A DNA stretch of 64,000 nt from Conoideocrella luteorostrata (lineage: Eukaryota > Ascomycota > Sordariomycetes > Hypocreales > Clavicipitaceae): NCBI GenBank assembly GCA_032433595.1, contig JASWJB010000049.1, forward strand, positions 115,172 to 179,171, read 5' to 3'. Both the position numbers and the translations under genes were made by a program. Shown in pieces: positions 12,401 to 23,667 of the stretch. A model generated the notes under the pieces. That model worked only from the letters and a program-made list of their open reading frames with translations, searched no databases and was not told the origin of the DNA. Positions within the stretch are counted from its first letter, which is position 1. Each line of letters begins with the position of its first letter.

Positions 12401-12677
12401 GTTCTTAATGACGCGTTGCATCGCCTATATTGTGCCACCATTAACCCTCGGTTTGTTAACCCACATGCATACTGTGTGGGTGGAAAGGAGGCTCCAGGGT
12501 GGCTAGAATAGATTGGCGTGAGTTTTGGGTGCGTCTCTTGGGTCGACAAAATACATGGAAATTTCCGGCACGTAGCAAGTAACTGCGTGATCAGAACTTC
12601 GTTTCGTAGGGTATAGTGATAGAGCACGGATACAAAGATGCTTAAATTGGCTGTTGTGAACTTGATTTTCGACCGAA

Positions 12678-14155
12678 TCATCCAAACACAGCTTTCAATC
12701 TTCTCACAGCCTCCTTCTTCAACGCCGCGTGCTCTGCTTCGGTCCGTGTCACAGCATCCCGATTTTCTACAGCCCGACGCAGTAAATAAGAAATGCAATC
12801 ACCAACCGAGCCCCAGCTCAGACATTTATAAACATCCAGAGGCGTAGCGCTCATTCCTTTCTCCAGCAGCAGCGTGCAACTAATTTCGTCCGCCATGCCC
12901 AGAAGCTGCCCAAACTGTACTTTCACCAGAGGCTTCCCCATACTGCTCAAGTCCTTCTGCAGATTCCAAGCAATCAACGTACTTGATTTATTATGTGTTG
13001 CGAGGAACAGCTCAATCCGCGGGAAGGGGGCACTCCTGCTTTCCGGACCTTGGAGCGGAAACTGCTGCTGCAAGAGGCTCCGCGCGATGGAGTTGTAGGT
13101 GAGATCAGTGTCTTTCTTGGTATCGTTGATCAGGTGGCGCGGTTCGGAATTTATGTACGCTCCGCGAACTAGCTTGATTCCGATGATAAAATCTTCTTTC
13201 TGTGCTTGCAGGATGTGACGCTGAAGAACGTGTGGTGTGGTCTTCAGGTAAGCTTGATAAGTGTTGTACACGACGGCCCGTTGTCCCCGATTGTACTTTC
13301 TCATGAGGTCCATGGCGACGATGTCAATGCCCGGTTGTACAAATTGCTGCTCTGCGTCCACTAGAATACGCGCTTTCCGCTGCATAGCTTCAGAACATAT
13401 ATCCTCGAGAGCCTGTGACATCTGGAGCGGCAGCGACTCGCAGGATGCTAGAGCGTCCGCGACGGCTGCACCACCACCAGTAAGCCTGACATTTTAGTGT
13501 TAGCTTCTGCACAGATTATCTGAGTTGGGGTTCGATATGAGCATTACTTCAGAGCAAGATGATCGCCGTCACCGATCATCCTCACAGTCTCAAGGACACC
13601 CTGACGCCAAGCCGCAATCGCGGTATCACCACCACGATTTTCCTCAACATTCGCATGAACAACTCCATCCTTAATCTCCTTGGCTCCCGTACCAGCTTCT
13701 CTCTTCGTTTTGGAGTCAACCACCACTTCAGCGGCATATGTCAAAATGACGCCCCGAAACCCCATGTCCTTGATGTGCCTGATGGTTGACTGCACCTCGA
13801 GCGAGTTTTCTCCTGCGCAGAAATGATTATACAATGTTTTCTTCAAGGCAAATCGCAGTATCAGATTGTTGTTCATATTGAAGAAGCCCCCGCGCTGTCG
13901 AGCAAGAAATGAGAGAACCGCCACGGCTGAGGACAGCAGCAAGCGATTGTTTGAGACGGTGGAGACCAGCAAGGACCGCCAGAACATGCGTGACGGCAGC
14001 ATGGCGTGCGGAGGTAGCTGTTCAACACTTGGTTGTGTCCCTCTGGCGAGTGTACGCAACCCATCTTTCGCTGAGCGAGATGTACGAGACGTAATCTTGG
14101 AAGTCTGAAGAAGCTGTCGCCGGGCTAAAGTCTTTGTGAGTAAATTGCTGTTCAT
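12678..14155 (-). CDS. PUT1: Proline dehydrogenase, mitochondrial
   Basis: FAD-dependent oxidation of L-proline to pyrroline-5-carboxylate in the mitochondrial inner membrane/matrix, the first step of proline catabolism. Two exons (13548-14155 and 12678-13485; the junction lies within a codon) give 471 aa. The N-terminus is basic and hydroxylated, without acidic residues (MNSNLLTKTLARRQLLQ), fitting an import presequence. PRODH barrel signatures follow in order: YNTYQAYL, GIKLVRGAYI, FLATHNKSS, VQFGQLLGMAD and, near the C-terminus, YLLRRAVENRDA. The last carries the RRxxEN motif that binds the substrate carboxylate. No breaks are seen. The gene sits in a repeat-rich accessory region with no other proline-pathway genes nearby, so it may be an extra copy next to a housekeeping one elsewhere; that is inference. 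Confidence 0.93.
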
Positions 14156-15732
14156 GGTGCAAGCGAATGAAGCGGGTTAATTCGCCGAGCGACCTTAGTG
14201 CGAGGTCTACTTATTCGCGTGGCCAGAAGAGTGATGTTGCTTAAGAAGGCCGTACACATGTTATCAGTGTTGTTGTTGTCACCGCCATTCGATCCGCCAC
14301 GATCGGCCCTGCATCCGATAGCGGCGAAGGCGGCACCGACACCGACACGGAGGTCCTGTCGGTACCGATCCGAGTGTCTTGGTGTAGTGGCTGGTGCAGC
14401 GATAACTTACTCGTCTAACCCCTGTCATGTTTATCTGCCAAGGTATGTGTGCTAGTTAGCATGCAATCAGATAGAGTTGACAAATGCGACCATAGTAGGT
14501 GGATTGCACGCCCTTTTGCCCGCACGCTGGAGCCTCATAACACCGCCCCGCCTCCTTACATGTCTGCTTGCCGCCACGTAGGTTACCTTACCCCTCTTGA
14601 CTGGTCTTTCAGCGACATATCAATATATGTGTCGTTAATTCTTTCAGTCGAGTAAGCAGTCAGGCAAGCTTCTCGTCAAAGTGTCTCGTATGTCTGTCAC
14701 TTGCGCCTGTGAGTCAATTGGATTTCAGATTGGATGTAGCCTACGATTCCCAAACCACATACTTACGACATGAGGTACTTGCTCGAAAGAGCTGACCATA
14801 TCGACTTCGCCGGCACCCGTCGTCCAGTCGCCTCGCTGAGCTGCGAGAAATACTTTTCTGAGGCAAGCTCGTTTGCACCATCTGTTTCGTCCCGGAATAG
14901 CAGTCAAGTCTTTTCCGAATCTCATCATGCTTCCGGTCTTGCAAGATGCCATTTGCGACGATGAGGAGTCTGGCGTCATTATCCCTATGGATGCATTCTC
15001 CGATGATGGTATGCAACGCAGACTCTTCCCAGGAGGGTCAAAGAAAAGGCATCGAAGACTTAATTAGTAAATAGTCACAGAACTAAAGTGGCGACCTGTT
15101 AAGACACTAAAAGGACAGCTATATATCTGGAGACTGGTGCTGTTGTGAGTTACTCCGCGTGGACCGTCGCCTTCACTAATACTGGAGGGAGGGTGCACTG
15201 CGTAGACCATCAGGTGAGTAAATCGCTTGCGTTTAAACCAGCTCCGTGATTGAAGAGCACTGAGCTGTCTCTCTCATTTAGTTGGGCCTTCGACGCTGCT
15301 AGCTGAAAATGACCTGTTTGCAATCGACTTCTCGGAGAAGGTTATCGCGATACGCAAAACCTCTGTCGACTGAAGGAGGCCCCAGCCTCGTTAGTATGAC
15401 TATGTCGGTTTTCATACCAACCTCTACTGCTGTAATTTAGTCTCGGTTTAAACCTATAACGGCCTAGAGAGTATATTAACAAACTAACTAAGCGATTCCA
15501 ACAGATATCTGACGCAGAAGAAGGAAGGTAAAATAGAACAAGAAAGGCGAGCCGGAGAAACTCATTCAGCCCCTGAGATAGACGCAGATAATATCACTTC
15601 TTAATGGATCTCGGTCTACCCATCGGAACAGAGGCGAGAGTATAAACTAAGCCACTACTGGGTTTAGCCCGTTACACATGGCTACAACAATAGTTGTTTT
15701 GGCGACATCTTCCGCCCACCTCAGCCACCAAA
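14156..15732. other. Intergenic region with possible coding remnants
   Basis: No intact gene. At 14725-15016 minus-strand frames look coding-like (LLIVANGILQ; FLAAQRGDW) but are short and split over frames. At 15130-15400 on the plus strand an intron-like element (CAG/GTGAGT to TTTAG, about 15214-15281) can join two short frames ending in FAIDFSEKV and a TGA. I cannot assign either piece to a family; they may be gene debris. Confidence 0.35.
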
Positions 15733-16604
15733 TTATCCGTGCGAGCTTCCTAACAGAAAAGTATCCAATGCACCCGAGAATTTTATAGGAGGTCGCTCTA
15801 GTGCACATTTGTCTCCATGGAACACTCTACTATCAATTAGGTCCTGTGGCGAAAGTTTCCGTAGCTTGCCAGCGCTGACCAATTTTTCGACTGTATCGCC
15901 AGCTTCAAGCATGTACTGCAGTCCAGCTCCTTTTTGCTCAAACCATGGCGCTATGCGTCCCTTGTACACTTTGAAACTTTCAATGACCTTGTAGGCGTTA
16001 TAGTTATTATATATGTTGGCGTCAGGCTGAATGGGCCAATTGGGCCGGGGGTTAAGATTGTTAGGCGAAATAGCTCTTTTTGAATAAGGAGTGCCTATCG
16101 ACCCAAGAAAAGTCCCTAAAGCAGAAGGAAGATTTTCGTCAGAGAGCCAGTTATTATTATATATATATATCAGTTTCACGTACCATTCTCTGGCCCAAAT
16201 CGATCAAGATAATGGTCAATTTCTGCTTCTTGGTGGTGAATATCGAAGACACCCTTGTTGTTTTTCGCAAATCCATTTGCGGGAGGATATATCCATCCTC
16301 CCTTCTCGGCGGTCCCGTTCCAATACTTGGCTAGAAAATCACCTGGTTGCATACCCCCAAAGGGGACATAATCGTTCACCAAGCAAGATATAATGTAGGC
16401 CTCCACAGGTGCTGATTCTCGCCTAGTCTCAAAATAGTCTGGGAATTTCGGTCCAAGACGCTCGTCGCCGCAAACATAAAAGCTGGCTTTCTCTTTGTTA
16501 TCACGAGTGCCCGTACAGTTGATAGACTTCTCTGGGACGGGACCTGCCAAGGCAAGCCTGGCAAAGCCAAGCACCGCAGATACAAATGCAAGCGAGATCT
16601 GCAT
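15733..16604 (-). CDS. Secreted TNT-type NAD(P) glycohydrolase
   Basis: Two exons (16184-16604 and 15733-16115, intron GTACGT...TTTAG) give 267 aa. The start is the ATG at 16604, which opens directly into a hydrophobic signal peptide (MQISLAFVSAVLGFARLALA, residues 1-20). The mature protein has the Cys-containing N-terminal segment of fungal secreted NADases (FYVCGDERLGP), then the TNT (tuberculosis necrotizing toxin) fold: WIYPPANGF, a DRFG motif with the conserved Arg, IGTPYSKRAI, and GRIAPWFEQKGAGLQY with the conserved Gln. The family hydrolyses NAD+ (often NADP+) to nicotinamide and ADP-ribose; known fungal members are on conidial surfaces or secreted. Two N-glycosylation sequons are visible (NCT, NGT). 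The gene appears intact. Whether it acts in competition, virulence or spore biology cannot be told. Confidence 0.88.
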
Positions 16605-17822
16605 GTCGTCCGGTGCGTTTTCAATTCTGGTCAAGACAAGGAAAAGTAGGCTTTCAATCTGAATGGGACTTTTGTTGCTGATGAATATGATAATTAGCAG
16701 TAGTGAATGGAGAAGAACCAGTTCGCGTCGCAGGGAGTCTTTTATAGCTAAAATGCGTGGGATCTTTCGATCCCTGAATCAGTTCAGTGTGAGCCCTTGT
16801 TGACGGCTTTACCGAGTCGAGTACCCCTGCATGCATATTCGTCCGTCTTCATGTCGGCTGAACTTTTTTTTTGTGAGAAAAAAGCATATGTATATGTTGC
16901 CGCTAAACTCTTAATGCTAAGCATGAAGACAATTCTAGAAATCTACATACTGTTTTACTTAATACGGGGCTGACAGGTTTGCCTGCTTTCACGCATCACC
17001 CCTTGAGAGCTCTCAATCCACGTTACTCCTTGCTCCCCTTTGAAAGATGTGTCCGCTGTGTAATACAAAGTCTCGCACTCCTGTGGCCGTAACTATCGCA
17101 AAATTAAACTTTCAAGGCTAGCCGTGCGTTTATGCGCTTGAACGTCTATTGTCTACGACCGTACAGCACAGATGAGCTCTAGAATAGCGTGAGAGAAGTG
17201 CTAAGTACGGAGTACCCGAGTAAGAACATTCGCGCTCTATGTTTAGCCTTGCATGACAACTTGTCCCTTGCCAATGACGGTAGCCAAGTTGTTAAGCCGA
17301 ACTGTCTATAGTATTTATGCGAACCTGGTCTCGAGTCATGTCGGTACCAGCCAAACGGTTTCGCCTCTGACTGGAATGTCTTGCGTCCGTGGGGTCTGCC
17401 ATTGAGCATTCAAGTCCCACCATTCGCTACTCCTAATAGGATGAAATAAAGCCTTATTTTCTTGCCCCATAAAATAGAGGGTAGAACTTTATTTTCCGCA
17501 CCCTCTTCAACATCTAAAGGCGTTTTGGCTTTTAACTCTCTTTTTTATTTGAAGGCGTTTTACCTTTAACCGTATAGACAATATAGATAAGGTACTCCGC
17601 AGGCTAAGTGAATCTAAATACTAATTCTGCAAGGTGGCATGCACATATCACGTCGCACGAAAGCAAGGTTAAGTGTAACATCCGTAGGACAGACATACAA
17701 CAGAACACGAAAACGAGTCAAAGACAATGCCAGACAACCAGCCGACGATTCGCCGGATTTCTTGAACTCTAATTTTACGACTAAGCTGTCTCTTGTGATT
17801 GAAAACGTTACTTCTACTATTG
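16605..17822. other. Intergenic, nothing recognised
   Basis: The part near 16605 is the presumed promoter of the NADase gene. The rest is AT-rich, with repeated AAGGCGTTTT.GCTTTTAA and AAGGCGTTTTACCTTTAA words near 17516-17570, and no credible coding frame. Confidence 0.5.
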
Positions 17823-18049
17823 CTATATCAGATCTTCATAAGATAGTTCATCGTCATCGTCGTGGCACCGATACTTGACACATCTTCTGAGCGGTATCTT
17901 GGCCCCCAGACCGAGCTCACGCAAACACTGCTCCGTTTCTTCAACTTCATGTGAGCTAATTAGTTGCGACGCCAACCCAGCTAGGGACGAACACCATCCA
18001 CATTGTAGGTGACTCTGAGGGGGGAAAGCAACCCGGTCCGGCTGCACCG

Positions 18050-18406
18050 ATGCGAATCATGGGAAACGAGTCGGGGCGGGTGGTCCATCACGGTGTCCAG
18101 GCGCTAAAGAGCGACATTGCGACGAACCAGACCGGAAAGACATCGAGCAGAGACGAGATGGCAATTACGCTCGGATATGATACAGTCGGAACTAGGGTTG
18201 CCGCGCCCGGACAGCTTCTGAGTGACGAGGTTGGCATGGCGAGCACCCATGGTCATCCAAACATCATTGTCTATGAACGCCACAGCATCGAAGGCACTTT
18301 ATCTCGCCATATTTTCTTATCAGTGCTGAAGAATCTGATCAAATATGTCGCTTGCGCTGAGGCCACATCGCCTGACGAGGCCGTAGCATTTGAACATGCT
18401 CTCTAG
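18050..18406 (+). CDS. Doubtful small hypothetical ORF
   Basis: An open frame of 118 codons beginning MRIMGNESGRVVHHG and ending AVAFEHAL. Composition is less repeat-like than the surrounding DNA (GC-richer, balanced residues), but no family is recognised and no introns or targeting signals are evident. A minus-strand frame at 17823-18047 (CGWCSSLAGLA, acidic C-terminus) is equally possible. It may be a remnant of a larger gene. Confidence 0.2.
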   Translation: MRIMGNESGRVVHHGVQALKSDIATNQTGKTSSRDEMAITLGYDTVGTRVAAPGQLLSDEVGMASTHGHPNIIVYERHSIEGTLSRHIFLSVLKNLIKYVACAEATSPDEAVAFEHAL

Positions 18407-18821
18407 TCACCATCGAATATCCCCATTAGAGGTATCATAGGGACCTGAGAAGATTGTTTGAGGGTACAGCTCCTTAGTGAAGTCTTATCGCGTCCGATGA
18501 GAGTGCTAGGGCAATAGTCCTGCTCAGGTACATTGTTGAAGTTGGACTGTTCAGCTGGTTACCTCATGGCCGTTTTATCGCAGTGGTCAAAATGATACAA
18601 TTAAGCACTACTTCGGCTTTCTATTAATTTATCCTTCTTACCCCTTTCCCCCTCTATTCCCCTTCTTTTGTTTGCTCCCCACTCTCCAAAGAAGTGGCTT
18701 TAAAATCTACCGTCACATAATTTCTAGCCTGAACCAGTAACTCACTATTGGTCAACTGGCCCCCCATGATAGGGTCCAGTCATTCATTCCAACTAACTGT
18801 TATACTCTAAGCCAAGTCCGA

Positions 18822-19132
18822 CTACTGCTGGTCATTCTGCACAACCAAGATACTCAACTGTGGGTGAGCCTGAGGACTTCTCCAGCCCTCATCGTCACCG
18901 CCCAAGCCCAGTTCTTCCCGCACTCGTTATCTAGAAATTTACACTGCCTACTCTCTAACTCTCCTCGCATGCCACCAGCACGGGCCGCTTCCTCGTACAC
19001 GCTTTTCTTGAGATGGTAGGACTCAAACTCGACTCCCATAACTGATGGAGGAGAACCTCGCGGCGGCATAATCACAACCTTGAATATATGTCCAATGGCA
19101 TTTGGCAGCTCCTGGAGATAATCGTACCACAC
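18822..19132 (-). pseudogene. C-terminal relic of a SAM methyltransferase
   Basis: Reading from 19132 leftward, the frame contains VEFESYHLKKSVYEEAARAG and GMRGELE, clearly related to VDFMTCHMKKRVHGEAAR and GMRGKLE of the plus-strand relic at 19133-19887. A single missing base near 18920 shifts the frame: after NEC the homologous text continues as REELGLGGDDEGW and ends LSILVVQNDQQ with TAG at 18822. The N-terminal methyltransferase core is absent. Frameshift plus truncation make it non-functional. Confidence 0.7.
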
Positions 19133-19887
19133 TTGAGTTTTCGTTCAGATCCTACTGCGCGATGCTGTTGCGAAAGACGCCACACAGAGCAATGGAGATT
19201 CACAATGTTCGTCTTGCTATAGAATCATTGTTGCGGCTTGGAATGGCTGTTCTCGAGTTTGCCTGTGGGACAGGCTTCTACTCGTCGTAGCTCCTGTCAT
19301 GGGGTGCCAAAGAGTTGACGGGAATGTACTTACGTCCCGCCATGCTCGCCGGCGCCAATTCACGAATATCCGATCTCGTCGCCTCTAGGAGGGCACGACT
19401 CGTGGAGCGCGAGGGCGACGGCGCTCAGGTTCAGCCATTCGCCCCTGACGAGGAACTCGGCTATTACGATCTGGCGTTTGGGGCTTGGTTTCTAAACTAC
19501 GCACAGACAAAGGAAGAGCTGACAGCAGTGTTTGAGAACATCTCGCTCAATCTCAAACCGGGAGGCGTGTTTGTCGGCGTCGTTCCACATCCAACGGATG
19601 ACATTGGCCAGCGCGCCGCAACGTACAGGGCGGTTCCGTTGAGCGGGCTCTACCCGCAGAATACGTACACGGAAGAACTGGCGTCCGGTAACGGCTGGGG
19701 CTTGCGGGTTTTTCGCGATGACCAAGGCGTAGACTTCATGACGTGCCATATGAAGAAGCGGGTGCACGGAGAGGCGGCAAGGCGGGCCGGCATGAGGGGA
19801 AAGCTGGAATAGAAACCCGAGATATTGCTTGGAGGCGAGTGGAGACAGACGTGCAGTTTGACTGCGGATGAGTGGAAGGTGAAATAA
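19133..19887 (+). pseudogene. SAM methyltransferase broken by two TAG codons
   Basis: One frame carries a class I SAM-dependent methyltransferase: motif I VLEFACGTGFYSS, then YYDLAFGAWFLNYA, and ISLNLKPGGVFVGVV. It is interrupted in frame by TAG at 19288-19290, directly after motif I, and by TAG at 19810-19812. The frame then continues with family-like residues (KPEILLGGEW, LTADEWK) to a TAA near 19887. The second stop stands where relatives have Trp, so it is a TGG to TAG change, a TpG to TpA transition typical of RIP. No start or N-terminal arm is convincing. The other copy lies head-to-head on the minus strand. Confidence 0.72.
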
Positions 19888-21565
19888 TCCAGGCCCCATT
19901 TTGGCATACTTACCGTTTGGAAGGCTTGAAAAAGTTGAAGAAAGGACTGCTGTTTTGATGAGAGTGCGCTGTATATCGACGTTTGGCATGGTTGTGGCTT
20001 TTCTTTAGGAAACTTGAAATTCGGATTCAATGGGGAACGCAAACTCGGTCAGAACAAAATATGACTGATATATGACTTTCCGAGTAACCGGGCGACTCTA
20101 ACTAGTCGGCGGTGCAAATCTCTACCCGTGCGACCCGGCATAGGGGGTTTTCTCTCTCATGCTTCCCACCCGGCTCCATTACAACATCACTACCCCCAAC
20201 AAGTCCAATAAATGTACCAAGTCATCTGTGACACCCAGCCGTCTTTTTTCACTATGGCTCCTGACACTTGTCAATCAGCAAACAGCTTAGTCTTATACCT
20301 ATACTAGCAATGACAGTCGAGAGAAGACTGATATCTTTAGTACCATCCTCTTCCGCCGACTCACACGGCTATTAAACACTCTTATCTTGCTATTGATTTT
20401 ATAACAACACATTTTAAGCTAGAATATAGAGTTACAGTGACAAAAGATCCGCAAGGTTAAGTGCTATTGTGAAGAACACGATCTCACAATCTCACTATTC
20501 TACTGCTCTGATACTATGCATCTCGAACTAGTACGGCACCTCACTACGGGATAGTCTCTGTGAGAGACGATATTGGCCTTATGCCGCCATGTACAAGTGT
20601 GTCCCCCGCTTCCCGAACTTCGCTGCCAATCATAACCATGCCGCCAAGGACTTCGCAACAGCGAACACACACCTCTGGCACCTGTTACAGAAGTTACAAA
20701 TTGAGCGTACGACTTTGCTGCTAAGTGAACATCTAATCTAACAGTAGACTTTCAGGTAATAGGTAATAACAGACATATAATGCACTGTTGCGCGCACTTC
20801 TTAAATATGGTGATAGAGAGCACATGCAAGTATTGTGCTAGGTTGGCGTACCGACTCCATCTTCTAGCATATATCGTATAAAAGAGAACTCAGCACGTAG
20901 AAAGTTGATAAACATACAGAACTCTACGCAAATTCCTCCTGTAAGTAATGTAGAGACTCCGGCACCGTTTCCCCCTTCCAGCTATTGCTGGTTATGTATG
21001 CTAATAGAGCTCAAGAAAGTAGCAGGCCCGGAAGTGCTAGCTATACCCAATAATAGACACTTCCAGCAGGAAGACAGGTAAATGCAACACCTATATGATT
21101 AGACATAAAATTGTTGTAGCTAATCTGCACTTGTGTATGAAGTATGTGACATCATACGGCGATGACCACTGCGCTATTAACAACGCGGGCGAATCCGCAT
21201 GTCGCTTTTAACCCTTTGACAGCCCATGCGCTAAATCTGTCCATAGCAAAGAACAGGAATCTATGTTTCCACGATTCAGGGTTCTTTTTGATCAAAACAA
21301 TTATCACTTTACTACAACTCTGCTAGGAGTTATGTTGATCCCTCAGCTGACATCAGTTCCACAGGCTTGTCTAGCGCTATGCCAGGTTCCGGCGGTTGCC
21401 TAAGAGGGCAGTGCAATTCTCCGCCCCCGCGATGCTGTCAACTCACTTGTCTGTCCGTCTTCCTCCATCATGAACTGCTTCAACTTAGTCTATTGCCAGC
21501 GCCGTCATTTACACGAATGAGTATCACAGTATCAACTCTTCAAAACATCCAACTACTTAAAAAAC
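19888..21565. other. AT-rich gene-free region
   Basis: About 1.7 kb, TpA-rich, with stops in all frames; consistent with RIP-eroded DNA. The distal part upstream of 21566 is the presumed promoter of the HET-domain gene. Confidence 0.55.
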
Positions 21566-23667
21566 ATGACCTTTTGCCCCTGCTGCGTCGATATTGCCGC
21601 TTACGAGCTCCCAAACCGAGACTTTGACGAGCAAAACGGGATTCTTCCGTACTTGATTTCGCGCCCTCACCAAGCCGACTTGGCCGCACTGACTGCATCC
21701 GCTACGAGCTGCCCCTTGTGCAAGAAACTGCTGCATGCTCTACACTCTTCACCAAATCTCCAAAAATACAGCGATATTGGCAAACCCAACGCTGTCGTCA
21801 ATGAGATCAAAGTCTGCCCCGAAGGCAATGGCACAACTAGCCGCCTTGAAATGCTGCGTCACGGCATCCTTGCCAAATCTCTGAACTGCTCAGTCAACGG
21901 TCGGAAGCTACAATTCGCAAGAGTACTTGTGAAGCGATCTCACCTGCAGATCCAATGTGAGACTCATTACCTTGATTGGGGCTGTCTCTATTGTTACTAA
22001 TGTTCCGTTCCACACCCCTTGTCCTAGACGATCCATCATTTACATCCCCGTGGAAGATCAAAACCCCGGTGAACCTGGAGGGCTTGACGTCTCGTTCCAT
22101 CTGGAGAACTGATATCCCTACTGCAGACCGACTGGATGCAAGACTTGACGTCCTACGCGGCTGGCTGGACGAGTGCCAGAAGAATCACCCGAAATGCCAG
22201 ATCAAAACGTCGCTCCAGAAGCCTACCAGGCTCCTAGAAGTCAAGTCTCAGGATGGATCATACATCATGCGGCTCGTGGACGTGGCCGCCCTGCAGGACA
22301 GAGAAAATATCGTCTACAACACTCTCAGCCACTGCTGGGGCGATTTGCAAAGTGCAAACCTTCGGACCACACGCGAGAATGAAGCGAAACACCGGGCTGG
22401 CATCGATATCAGCGCCCTTCCTAGGACATACCGGGACGCTGTAGCCGTTACCCAAAAGCTCGGCGTACGATATATCTGGATTGACTCTCTGTGCATTATT
22501 CAAGGGGAACGCCAGGACTGGGAATTCGAGGCATCGCGCATGAGCCACGTCTACCACGGCAGCTTCCTCACTCTTGCAGCCACGGACGCGGCCGGCCCAG
22601 ACGGTGGCCTGTTCCTCGCTGAGCCAGAGTCTCCTCTGGAGCTCCAGTATGACGCCAGAATCAGCGAGCTCGCTTTATTACGCTGTCCAGGAGCTGATGT
22701 CGAGCAAATCCATGTGGCGCCACTGAGCACTCGTGCCTGGGCCCTGCAAGAAGTCATACTTTCGCCGCGAACAGTGCACTTCCTGGCTGACCAAACCTAC
22801 TGGCAGTGCCGCACACTCCTTCTCTCAGAGGATGGGCTGGTGCAAGACGATAAACTCAGCAGCCTGCGCTGGGGCGGTGGCATGATGTTCAAGCCCCTAG
22901 ACTTCTCCAATGCATTCAATTCGCGTGAGTACTGGTGGAAGTTGGCGGCCGACTACAGCCACCGAGAGATGACGATACCCGCGGATTGGATGGCCGGGCT
23001 GGCTGGTATCACTACATACTTCGAAGAAGGCATGGGCCAAACGTCAGTGCTGGGAATGTGGTCCGAGTCGCTGGTGCATGATCTCTCGTGGCACACCAGC
23101 CGGTCTACACGCAGGCAAAGTCGCGATCTAGGACCAACTATACCCTCATGGTCTTGGATGCAGTTTCAGAGACCGATCAATCCACCCATGGGCATGTATC
23201 GCGTCGCAGATGTCTTCATGACGGTTAAAAACTATCAAGTTGTCTGGACAGGCATGCCGCTCACGTCGCCCCTTGCATCTACCGTGCTGCTTGTTTCTAG
23301 CCAACTCCGGACCCTGAGCTTTGTCGGGCACGCTGGGGGTGCGGCCGGGTCCGATAAATGGATGGTCGTCGGACAAGAGCATGTTGCCTTCTCCGCGTGT
23401 TCCTTAGACGAGCCTGGGGATCTTGATGATGAACAGGAGATCATGACGGCGCCGTGTGTTCCGTTAGCTTCGTATGAGAGGGAGTATCATCTCAATCCTG
23501 AGACGATATCGGCTGGATTCGGTACGTTTCTCATTCTTCAGCCCTGCGAGAAAGATGCGACGGAGCGCCCAAAGTACAAGCGCATTGGAGCCGGCAAGTT
23601 CGACACATCGGAAGGAAAGCCAGACCCTTTCGCAGGCGCCGAAACGCAATTGCTGGAGATAGTGTAG
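21566..23667 (+). CDS. HET-domain (heterokaryon incompatibility-type) protein
   Basis: Two exons (21566-21956 and 22028-23667) give 676 aa. The N-terminus has Cys pairs (MTFCPCC, SCPLCKKLL) that may bind a metal. The HET domain spans about residues 223-330: NIVYNTLSHCWG, ALPRTYRDAV, RYIWIDSLCIIQ, DWEFEASRMSHVYHGSFLTL and a GGLF end, all hallmarks of PF06985. HET proteins mediate allorecognition and regulated cell death when incompatible partners meet, though most paralogues are uncharacterised. The C-terminal half contains the usual SRAWALQE-like continuation (STRAWALQEVILSPR) and WSWM. No NACHT or other regulatory domain follows. It appears intact, although it borders RIP-eroded DNA and pseudogenes. 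Confidence 0.92.

Noticed and set aside
12253..12798. 181-codon minus-strand frame
   Set aside because: Runs from the diverged repeat into the 3' end of proline dehydrogenase in another frame; no conserved motif.
21566..23667. HET gene as a pseudogene because of its RIP-eroded surroundings
   Set aside because: Both exons are open, the splice sites are normal and all HET motifs are intact.
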